A stretch of 64,000 nt of DNA. It comes from Enterobacter sp. SA187 (lineage in GTDB: Bacteria > Pseudomonadota > Gammaproteobacteria > Enterobacterales > Enterobacteriaceae). Each line of letters starts with the position of its first letter. Position 1 is the first letter of the stretch. Below, one piece after another: positions 44,293 through 50,751 of this stretch. The notes under the pieces were generated by a model. It was not told the DNA's origin. It was given only the letters and a program-made list of their open reading frames with translations, and searched no databases. The stretch covers positions 3,100,001 to 3,164,000 of the forward strand of contig NZ_CP019113.1 in the NCBI RefSeq assembly GCF_001888805.2, read 5' to 3'. Made by a program: the position numbers and the translations under genes.

Positions 44293-44723
44293 TATATCCG
44301 CCTCGTTGATAAAAACACGTATTAACCCTAGACACGAAATCATCGGTGCGCGAAATTTTTCTATAATAATTAAGATTAATTTTAAGAACTTTACTTCTTT
44401 TATATTAGGATCTACCCGCCATAAATAAGGGGAGATGTTTAAAAAATGTTCTTTTTTGTTAAGCTAATGGGCGAGTAATAGCGGGTAAAACGTTTCGATG
44501 ACATCAAAAAACGGATTATTCCTTAAATAAGACATTTCTTACGAAATAGGCTTGTGACTATTATCAGTTAGGCTAAGATAATTCCTGACACTGGAGCCTG
44601 ATTAGCATGCGTCGTACCTGATATTTACGGCCCGGCACTGTTTTTTGATCGGTTAAACATGTCGTAACAAACGTGTTGTAATGTTAAACCTGTGAAAAAC
44701 ATTGATTTATAAGGAGATTTAGG
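44293..44723. other. AT-rich divergent region between SDR and BssS-like genes
   Basis: About 430 bases, clearly richer in A+T than the flanking genes, holding the SDR promoter (possible -10 TATTATAG near 44360) and that of the BssS-like gene. No ORF with a convincing ribosome-binding site is seen. A TTGTAA string at 44670 resembles a Ter core but fails at key positions. Confidence 0.5.
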
Positions 44724-44963
44724 ATGAGCATTGAGCCCGTGTTTCCTGCCTTTCCCGTAGTGGGCTGGCAGGTTGGTCCGGTTGAAAGTCGTAGTAATGT
44801 CGTCGTTAAATTTGGCTACAGCACGTCGCCCCATACGGCGGGTGCCAGTACCTTTGATTCGCAGTTCTTTAGTTTGTCGCCTGACATGGTGCGCAGTCTG
44901 ATTTATGATTTGCAGCGCAGCCTGCGTGAGTGTGAAGCACCGCTGGAAACGAAAGTCGCCTGA
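44724..44963 (+). CDS. BssS-family small protein
   Basis: A 79-aa protein starting MSIEPVFPAFPVVGWQVGPVES. The pattern PVVGW..G.VES, then F.YST, then SLSPDMVRSLIYDL parallels E. coli BssS (PLVGWDISTVDS..., L.YQT, LTTDVARQFISIL), a small regulator affecting biofilm and indole-related gene expression. The similarity is by eye and moderate, so the family call is probable and the function inferred. A strong AAGGAG lies 9 bases before the ATG. It stands alone, followed by a long hairpin. Confidence 0.65.
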   Translation: MSIEPVFPAFPVVGWQVGPVESRSNVVVKFGYSTSPHTAGASTFDSQFFSLSPDMVRSLIYDLQRSLRECEAPLETKVA

Positions 44964-44981
44964 GTCCGTCGCACATCAAAA

Positions 44982-45015
44982 TCGCAGCAGGCCGTTGATC
45001 ACCTGCCTGCTGCGA
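44982..45015 (+). terminator. Long hairpin after the BssS-like gene
   Basis: TCGCAGCAGGC and GCCTGCTGCGA form a perfect 11-bp GC-rich stem with a 12-nt loop, 19 bases after the stop. No T-run follows, so it may stabilise the mRNA rather than terminate it. Confidence 0.55.
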
Positions 45016-45182
45016 AATACCATCGCCTTCCGGCAACACGCCAACTAATCTATTAATTAAAAATTCCAGCTCATACTTTTTGCTTAATTCCACCTCTCAG
45101 TGGAATCTTAATTAATTCTTCGCCGCTACGTTCTGCGCTATAACTTAATACAGATAGATTGTATCTGCGGAATGGAGAAAGC

Positions 45183-45614
45183 ATGAACTTTGTTTATTTT
45201 AAGGCGGAGAATCATCAGCAGGATAATAACACGCCCGTTAACCTGGTAGTTGAAGACGTGGTACTTATGCGAGATGGGGAAGTTATCGCCGGACTGGGAG
45301 ATATAAAAATCACCCGTTTGCCATTATATGTATATCGTGCAGTACCAACAGGTTTTCGTAAGATTGAATATAAAATGAAAACCACCAGTCACCGGCGTAT
45401 TTTGTTTTCAGCTGGTTATCTGAAAACGGGTGCCTATTATGTTGAAACGCCTGACGGTGAACAGACAATGAACTTTAACGCGCTCTCCGGTTTATGGACC
45501 GGGGTGCATGAAGATGAAAAGATAATGGATAACCATGCTTTTCAGAATCAGGGATACGCTGTCTTACGCCCGGTACCCAGGGTAAAGAAAAAACGCAGCG
45601 AATTGCCCCGTTAA
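45183..45614 (+). CDS. Unknown 143-aa protein
   Basis: I do not recognise this protein. It starts MNFVYFKAENHQQDNNTPVN at 45183 after TGGAGAAAGC (an 8-codon extension from 45159 lacks an SD). It has no signal peptide or membrane helix; it appears beta-rich with Tyr/Thr-dense segments (LPLYVYRAVPTGFRKIEYKMKT), and ends in a basic tail KKKRSELPR. The gene is lower in GC than its neighbours, suggesting later acquisition. Its last 5 codons share DNA sequence with the small ORF that follows. Orientation and spacing (58 bases) suggest possible cotranscription with it. Confidence 0.7.
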   Translation: MNFVYFKAENHQQDNNTPVNLVVEDVVLMRDGEVIAGLGDIKITRLPLYVYRAVPTGFRKIEYKMKTTSHRRILFSAGYLKTGAYYVETPDGEQTMNFNALSGLWTGVHEDEKIMDNHAFQNQGYAVLRPVPRVKKKRSELPR

Positions 45615-45671
45615 ACTTCTGCGTCGGCGATTATCAACTAAACTAAAAAGACAAGATAACAGGAGGCCGAC

Positions 45672-45815
45672 ATGACAACGCAAACGCAACCACCACACAT
45701 CACAGCAGCAGAACCGCAACGGCCGGTCAAAGATAATCCGGCGAAGCAGGGCGAATTGCCCCGTAAACGCGACGACAGCCAGGATGACAGCAAAGATCCG
45801 TTTAAGGCAAGTTAA
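45672..45815 (+). CDS. Unknown 47-aa hydrophilic protein
   Basis: A short ORF, too small for usual cut-offs, with an excellent ribosome-binding site (AACAGGAGGCCGAC-ATG) and a terminator 22 bases after its stop. It reads MTTQTQPPHITAAEPQRP..., then GELPRKRDDSQDDSKDPFKAS: no hydrophobic core, rich in Pro, Gln, Asp and Lys, so probably disordered. I do not recognise the family and give no function. GCGAATTGCCCCGT within it repeats the end of the preceding gene in the same reading frame. Confidence 0.65.
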   Translation: MTTQTQPPHITAAEPQRPVKDNPAKQGELPRKRDDSQDDSKDPFKAS

Positions 45816-45836
45816 TCGCCGGGAACGATTTAAAAT

Positions 45837-45863
45837 AAAGGGTGCGCTGCACCCTTTTTTATT
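45837..45863 (+). terminator. Terminator after the 47-aa ORF
   Basis: AAAGGGTGC and GCACCCTTT form a 9-bp stem with a 3-nt loop, followed by TTTATTTT. Confidence 0.92.
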
Positions 45864-46098
45864 TTAAACCCCCGCAACTTTGCTTAAAAAATAACCCTGC
45901 CGCTGCGTAAAGATTTGAAAATTTCGAGAATCCCATACAGCCGTTGTGGTAAAAATATCGCGTGTTTAACTACCGAGGACAATTTTCATCCGCAGGACGA
46001 GAAGCAAGACGCGGATAATTGTAATTTTATGGACAATCTTTGCAGGTCAATTCGTTTTACCCCCCGTTTTATCCTTTCTGCACCCACTCAGCTTGCTG

Positions 46099-46206
46099 GT
46101 GAACAGTACTGGCGCTCGGCGCTTTAGCCTTCATTCTCTCTGCACGAGCTGGCGCATGATGCGCACGGCTACCCTCTACCGTTTTAAGGTTTGCGATTTA
46201 TCGTAA
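46099..46206 (+). CDS. mdtU: Candidate leader peptide of mdtJI (MdtU-like)
   Basis: An open frame of 35 codons from GTG 46099 to TAA 46204-46206, ending ...TATLYRFKVCDLS 36 bases before mdtJ. E. coli mdtJI is preceded by a short upstream ORF (mdtU, about 34 aa) that mediates spermidine control; size and position agree. The start is uncertain: no clear SD precedes the GTG, and a pair of ATG codons at 46156/46159 would give a 15-16-aa peptide. The rest of the gap (45864-46098) shows nothing I can name. Confidence 0.5.
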   Translation: MNSTGARRFSLHSLCTSWRMMRTATLYRFKVCDLS

Positions 46207-46239
46207 GCCACGAAGGATTATATTCTCACGCAGGAGAGA

Positions 46240-46593
46240 ATGATGCGTTACTGGATCTTACTGGCTCTGGCTATTCTGGCTGAAATTATTGGTACCCTGT
46301 CCATGAAATGGGCGAGCGTTTCTGGCGGCCATACCGGCTTTATTTTAATGCTGGCGATGATCGCTCTGTCTTATATTTTGCTGGCCTTTGCCGTGAAAAA
46401 AATCGCCCTTGGCGTGGCCTACGCGTTGTGGGAAGGGATTGGCATTCTGCTCATCACCCTGTGCAGCGTACTGTGGTTTGATGAAAGCCTGACGGTGATG
46501 AAAGTCGCCGGGCTGACCACGCTGGTGGTGGGCATTACGCTTATCAAATCCGGCACCCGTAAAGTGAAGGAGTCCGCCCATGCAGCCCTTTGA
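46240..46593 (+). CDS. mdtJ: Spermidine export subunit MdtJ
   Basis: A small multidrug resistance (SMR) protein of 117 aa (E. coli 121) with four membrane helices, acting with MdtI to export spermidine. The N-terminal WILLALAILAEIIGTLSMKWAS has the SMR-defining membrane-buried Glu; VAYALWEGIGILLITL is the second signature. Two adjacent ATG codons follow CAGGAGAGA; the second (46243) has better SD spacing. It overlaps mdtI by 14 bases. Confidence 0.95.
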   Translation: MMRYWILLALAILAEIIGTLSMKWASVSGGHTGFILMLAMIALSYILLAFAVKKIALGVAYALWEGIGILLITLCSVLWFDESLTVMKVAGLTTLVVGITLIKSGTRKVKESAHAAL

Positions 46594-46909
46594 ATGGCAA
46601 CACGCGGCCTGGCTGGGGCTGGCAATTTTGCTGGAAATTATCGCCAACGTACTGCTGAAGTTTTCCGACGGTTTTCGCCGCAAAAGTTATGGCGTGCTGT
46701 CGCTGGCCGCGGTACTGGCCGCCTTCAGCGCGCTGTCACAGGCGGTGAAGGGCATTGATTTATCGGTCGCTTACGCGCTGTGGGGCGGTTTCGGCATCGC
46801 CGCTACCCTGGCCGCTGGCTGGATATTGTTCTCTCAGCGGCTGAACAGGAAAGGGTGGGCGGGGGTCATACTGCTGATCCTCGGCATGGTGCTGATTAAA
46901 CTTGCCTGA
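46580..46909 (+). CDS. mdtI: Spermidine export subunit MdtI
   Basis: The SMR partner of MdtJ, 109 aa, as in E. coli. Four membrane helices; LAILLEIIANVLLKFSDGFRRK with the conserved Glu, and SVAYALWGGFGIAATLAAGWILF. Translation is coupled to mdtJ by a 14-base overlap. In E. coli tqsA lies on the far side; here a GGDEF-EAL gene follows. Confidence 0.96.
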   Translation: MQPFEWQHAAWLGLAILLEIIANVLLKFSDGFRRKSYGVLSLAAVLAAFSALSQAVKGIDLSVAYALWGGFGIAATLAAGWILFSQRLNRKGWAGVILLILGMVLIKLA

Positions 46910-47010
46910 TGTGATCGCCGTCTGCTGCCGCTGACGGCGAAATCAGCTAAGCTTATTTTTACTTCTGTAAAAAAGATAACAGCCTTTTCAGGCGGATAAG
47001 AGGGCGGTGA

Positions 47011-49173
47011 ATGTTCAAACCCTTAAGCTGGCGTAATCTACCCACCGCACGAACCTTATCCGTTATGATATTCGTGGCGGGTATTGGTCTGGTTATTTCC
47101 GTTATTACCCTGATTTATCTCTCGCTGCATCTCATCAGCGCTAAAACCAACGAAATCGATGAACACCGCTCGGCGCTGTCGGTGCAGGGGGCGATCCAGA
47201 CTTCGGTAAACCGGGTATGGTCGCTGGTGCTGGACAACGCCGTCTGGGACGATGCGGTGCGCGAGGTCTATCGCCCACAGGTGAATGCCAGCTGGTTATA
47301 TAACACCTGGGGCGCAGGCTTTAAGGTTAATAATCTTTATGACGGCACCTTTGTGCTGAATGAGAATTTCGACATGCTGTGGGGTTCCTTTCGCATGGAG
47401 CCTTTTACCGAACTTAGTCTGGATTTTTTTGGCGCGGGGCTGAAGGCGTTAATCAGCCATAATCAGCGTACGCTGCCCGGGGAAAATCTGATCTACGCAG
47501 GGATCACCCGCACCCGTTACGGCGTGGCTTTTGTGGGGATCGGCCTTATCCGCCCGACCACCGGTCGTCTCGAAGTGTACGACAATACCCGGCGCTATCT
47601 GGTGATCACCCGCCATCTGACGCCGCAAATCCTCAAAGACCTGGGCGACACCTTCCAGATCAACAATCTCACCTTCAGTCATACCATGCCGTCCACCGCC
47701 AGCGTCCCGCTGCGCAGCGCGGCAGGGGAAATCCTCGGCTACCTGAGCTGGGATCCGCAGCTTCCCGGCGCGCAGGCCGCTCATGCGGCGGCGTGGGAAA
47801 TCCGCCAGATTGTTGGCCTGGTGACGCTGTTGATCCTGATGTTTATCCTGCTGACCAGCGCCGGGCTTTACAAACTGTCGCGCGGCGAAAAGCTGGCCCG
47901 CCGCATCGCCGTCACCGACTGGCTGAGCGGCTTACCCAACAGGCGCGCGCTGATCGAACGGCTGGAGCAGCTTAATCAGTCCGGCGATACCGACACCATC
48001 ACGGTGGTGTTTATGGATCTGGATGGCTTTAAGGATGTCAACGACGTTTACGGTCATGACGTCGGCGACAAGCTGATCGTCGCCGTCGCCCGCAGCCTGA
48101 GTGAAAAAGTGCCGCCGGGCGGGATGCTGTCGCGCATGGGCGGCGATGAGTTTGCCATGACCATGCACGGCGACAATGCTCACGAAAAGAGCGCGATATT
48201 TGCCATGCTGGTGCTCTCCTGGTTCAATGCGCCGGTGCGGCTGGACGAACGCAGTATTCACATCACCGCCAGTATCGGCATCGCCAGCAGCGTGCAGGGC
48301 GACTGTAGCAGCACCGAGCTGTTCCGCCGCGCCGACATCGCCATGTATCACTCGAAAATGACCGGTAAAGGCCGCATCACGCATTATGACGCGGCGCTGA
48401 ACAGCGCGCGCGAACGCAAGTTGATCATCGAGAATGACATTCGTGACGGTCTGGAAAACGACGAATTTGACGTCTGGTATCAGCCGATTGTCGATGCCCA
48501 TACGCTGACCATGACCGGCGTCGAGGCGCTGGTGCGCTGGCCCCGTCGTCCAGCCGGGGCGCTGGGGCCGGATGAATTTATCCCGGTGGCGGAAAGCAGC
48601 GGCCTGATTTACGCCCTCGGCCAGTTTGTGCTGCGCCGCGCCTGTACCGATTTACTGGCGATGGAAGATCTTAAGCTGTCGGTGAATATCTCCCCCGCGC
48701 AGTTTCGCGATCCGGAATTTGAAGTGAAAGTGGCGGGCGTGCTGGACACCGTCGGTTTTCCGGCGCACCGTCTGCAACTGGAAGTGACCGAAACCTATGT
48801 GCTGGAAAATCCGGAGCGTTCGCGTACGGCGATCGCCAATCTGAAAGCGCTGGGTACCGGCGTGGCGCTGGATGATTTCGGCACCGGCTACTCCAGCATT
48901 GGCTATTTGCGGCGCTTTAATTTCGACACCATTAAAATTGATAAATCGCTGGCCGGGCTGGTAGATGCGGACGATCAGGCCGCCGCGCTGGTCAGCGGCA
49001 CCGTTCGGATCGCCAGCGCGCTGGGTATGTCGGTCACTGCGGAAGGGGTGGAAAACGAAAAGCAGATGAAACTGCTGCGCCTTGCCGGTTGCGATCGGTT
49101 ACAGGGCTTCTACTTCAGCCAGCCGCAGCCGATTTCTGTGCTGATGCCGCTGCGTAAACAGCGGCGGGGATGA
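47011..49173 (+). CDS. CHASE4-type GGDEF-EAL cyclic-di-GMP enzyme
   Basis: A 720-aa membrane protein. Helix one is at about 16-42 and helix two at about 268-292, enclosing a periplasmic sensor whose VWDDAVREVY and GFKVNNLYDGTFVLNENFD resemble CHASE4 domains. The GGDEF domain (about 300-460) has an intact RMGGDEF at about 375-380, so diguanylate cyclase activity is possible. The EAL domain (about 475-715) keeps EALVRW near 505, SVNISPAQF, LDDFGTGYSSIGYL, IKIDKS and TAEGVE, the residues needed for phosphodiesterase activity. It could work either way. It sits where E. coli has tqsA and ends exactly where convergent ydgD ends. Confidence 0.92.
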   Translation: MFKPLSWRNLPTARTLSVMIFVAGIGLVISVITLIYLSLHLISAKTNEIDEHRSALSVQGAIQTSVNRVWSLVLDNAVWDDAVREVYRPQVNASWLYNTWGAGFKVNNLYDGTFVLNENFDMLWGSFRMEPFTELSLDFFGAGLKALISHNQRTLPGENLIYAGITRTRYGVAFVGIGLIRPTTGRLEVYDNTRRYLVITRHLTPQILKDLGDTFQINNLTFSHTMPSTASVPLRSAAGEILGYLSWDPQLPGAQAAHAAAWEIRQIVGLVTLLILMFILLTSAGLYKLSRGEKLARRIAVTDWLSGLPNRRALIERLEQLNQSGDTDTITVVFMDLDGFKDVNDVYGHDVGDKLIVAVARSLSEKVPPGGMLSRMGGDEFAMTMHGDNAHEKSAIFAMLVLSWFNAPVRLDERSIHITASIGIASSVQGDCSSTELFRRADIAMYHSKMTGKGRITHYDAALNSARERKLIIENDIRDGLENDEFDVWYQPIVDAHTLTMTGVEALVRWPRRPAGALGPDEFIPVAESSGLIYALGQFVLRRACTDLLAMEDLKLSVNISPAQFRDPEFEVKVAGVLDTVGFPAHRLQLEVTETYVLENPERSRTAIANLKALGTGVALDDFGTGYSSIGYLRRFNFDTIKIDKSLAGLVDADDQAAALVSGTVRIASALGMSVTAEGVENEKQMKLLRLAGCDRLQGFYFSQPQPISVLMPLRKQRRG

Positions 49174-49995
49174 TCATTCCTGCGCCAGTTCGCTCAGTTT
49201 TTCGCGAAAACCCGTTACTGAAATCGCCCGGTTATCCGCCCGCCAGCGATCTTTCGCGGCCGGGGCGGAACTCTGCACGCCAATTAACTGCCAGCCGGTG
49301 TCCGTCTGGATCATCAGCGGCGATCCGCTGTCGCCGGGCAGGGTATCGCACTGATGGGACAACACCGAAGTCTGCGCCCAGCCGGTCACCACGCAATCTT
49401 TATGGCTGTACAACGCATCCAGATGATCCTGCGGATACCCGGACTGGGTAACGTGGCGGCCGGTCGTTTTTAGCGCTGCCGTTAATGCCTCGCGATCGCC
49501 GGTAAACAGCGGCAGAGGGGTGATGCCGGACGGCGGATAGCGCAGCACGATAAGCCCAAAATCCCAGGGGGCGGCGGAAGACGGTACGATCCAGCCCTCG
49601 CCGTCAGGCTTCAGACGTTTGCCGAGAGACGGATCGACACGGCCTTCAATGCCATGGATCTCATACCGCCAGATGCCTTTTTGCGCCACAAAACGCAGCG
49701 CCAGCGCTTTATCCGGCTTGCCGTCGGGCGGCGTCAGCAGACAGTGCCCGGCGGTGAGCGCCAGATGCGGGGAGATCAGGGTGGCAGTACATAAATTGCC
49801 GCTGACGGTTTCCAGTTGCCCGATTGCATCCCAGGGGGACTGCTCCGGTTGCGTGACGCGGGTACGATCGTCATGACCGAAAAATAGCGTTTTCACCTCA
49901 CCGGCATTCATCGCCTCATCATCGCCTTCATCAGCATGCAGGACTGCGGAAAATAAACAGAACGTTCCCAGTAACAACACAACAGTTTTACGCAT
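49174..49995 (-). CDS. ydgD: Trypsin-like serine protease YdgD
   Basis: A secreted or periplasmic S1-family protease of 273 aa, as in E. coli YdgD, with signal peptide MRKTVVLLLGTFCLFSAVLHA. The catalytic triad is His in ALTAGHCLL, Asp in PWDFGLIVL and Ser in LPGDSGSPLM. The natural substrate is unknown. Its stop codon abuts the stop of the GGDEF-EAL gene with no base between them. Next on the same strand and upstream are ydgU and asr. Confidence 0.95.
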   Translation of the reverse strand: MRKTVVLLLGTFCLFSAVLHADEGDDEAMNAGEVKTLFFGHDDRTRVTQPEQSPWDAIGQLETVSGNLCTATLISPHLALTAGHCLLTPPDGKPDKALALRFVAQKGIWRYEIHGIEGRVDPSLGKRLKPDGEGWIVPSSAAPWDFGLIVLRYPPSGITPLPLFTGDREALTAALKTTGRHVTQSGYPQDHLDALYSHKDCVVTGWAQTSVLSHQCDTLPGDSGSPLMIQTDTGWQLIGVQSSAPAAKDRWRADNRAISVTGFREKLSELAQE

Positions 49996-50098
49996 AGCAC
50001 ACTCTGGTGGGGTAATTATGATTATTAAAAGTAACCCAATGTAAGACTAACTATAGACGGGAGGCGTGGAAAGTGGGAGTAAAATCAGCGTACTACAA

Positions 50099-50182
50099 TC
50101 AGGAAAAATAGAAATGCGTGGCAACGATTGCGCATAAAATAAGCGTGATGAGAATTAACTCAAACCGATAACGCCCCAGCAT
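50099..50182 (-). CDS. ydgU: Small membrane protein YdgU
   Basis: A 27-aa ORF starting MLGRYRFELILITLIL and ending ATHFYFS, essentially one membrane helix, with GGAGGGCGT before the ATG. E. coli has a 27-aa YdgU just downstream of asr, and from memory its sequence is closely similar (GRYRFE..LI.LILCA). The asr terminator hairpin lies between asr and this ORF, 12 bases before the start, so it is probably expressed by read-through. Function unknown. Confidence 0.78.
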   Translation of the reverse strand: MLGRYRFELILITLILCAIVATHFYFS

Positions 50183-50194
50183 ACGCCCTCCGGA

Positions 50195-50229
50195 TAAAAA
50201 ACGGCGCTTACCAGAAAGCTAAGCGCCGT
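50195..50229 (-). terminator. asr terminator
   Basis: ACGGCGCTTA and TAAGCGCCGT form a 10-bp stem with a 9-nt loop, then TTTTTTA on the minus strand. A second GC-rich hairpin (CTGCCCG/CGGGCAG) lies between it and the asr stop. Confidence 0.9.
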
Positions 50230-50274
50230 GTTATTAGCCTGCCCGGACATGCGGGCAGATAACATTGCTACAAC

Positions 50275-50598
50275 TTATGCAGCAGGTTGTGCGGCCGGTT
50301 TTGCGGCTTCATGTTTTACGTGTTTTTTGTGATGCTTTTTAGCGGCCTGAGCTTTTTGCTCAGCAGCCGGTTTAGCAGCGGCTTTTTTGTGGTGCTTTTT
50401 AGCAGCCTGCGCTTTCTGGGCAACGGCTTTTTTGTGTTTCTTGTGTTTTGCCGGGGCAGTTTTGGTCGCAGCCGGAGCCTGAGCAGTGGTCGCGGTAGCG
50501 GCCGGTGCAGCAGTGGTGGAGGTGGCAGCATCAGCAGCGAAAGCGGCGGAAGACAGACCCATAGCAGCGGCAACAACCAGAGCTAATACTTTTTTCAT
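50275..50598 (-). CDS. asr: Acid shock protein Asr
   Basis: A 107-aa secreted precursor: signal peptide MKKVLALVVAAAMGLSSAAFA, an Ala/Thr-rich propiece, then a basic region with repeated KAQAAKKHHKK units. Such His/Lys-rich periplasmic proteins are strongly induced by acid and help survival. E. coli asr is controlled by RstBA and PhoBR; a perfect RstA box at 50703-50716 and a -10 TATAGT near 50655-50660 lie upstream. The order ydgD-ydgU-asr is as in E. coli. Confidence 0.95.
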   Translation of the reverse strand: MKKVLALVVAAAMGLSSAAFAADAATSTTAAPAATATTAQAPAATKTAPAKHKKHKKAVAQKAQAAKKHHKKAAAKPAAEQKAQAAKKHHKKHVKHEAAKPAAQPAA

Positions 50599-50702
50599 CT
50601 CGTGATCCTCGAATTGGTTTCAACATTCAACCCCACTGCGGGGCCGTTGAAAACACTATATCCCTGATAATTCGCGGCTTCCGTGAGTCATTGGTATCGG
50701 CG

Positions 50703-50716
50703 TGTAACCATATGTA
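50703..50716 (-). promoter_or_regulatory. RstA box upstream of asr
   Basis: On the minus strand TACATATGGTTACA matches the RstA consensus TACATNTNGTTACA at every fixed position, about 45 bases before the putative -10 of asr. Confidence 0.85.
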
Positions 50717-50719
50717 CAA

Positions 50720-50741
50720 CGCCGGGTATGATGACCCGGCG
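50720..50741 (-). terminator. Hairpin after the M32 carboxypeptidase gene
   Basis: CGCCGGGT and ACCCGGCG form a perfect 8-bp stem with a 6-nt loop, 10 bases after the carboxypeptidase stop. Only TT follows, so termination may be weak; it insulates asr control DNA from the upstream gene. Confidence 0.6.
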
Positions 50742-50751
50742 CGTGGAGGCG

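Noticed and set aside
44664..44682. Ter-like string CGTGTTGTAATG
   Set aside because: It keeps the GTTGTAA core but lacks the required G at position 6 and departs at both ends, so Tus binding is unlikely.
45915..46127. 70-codon ORF upstream of mdtJ
   Set aside because: No SD, no recognisable sequence, and it overlaps the more plausible leader ORF in another frame.
38803..47010. Genomic island or prophage
   Set aside because: The region is variable in content, but there is no integrase, transposase, tRNA target or flanking direct repeat.
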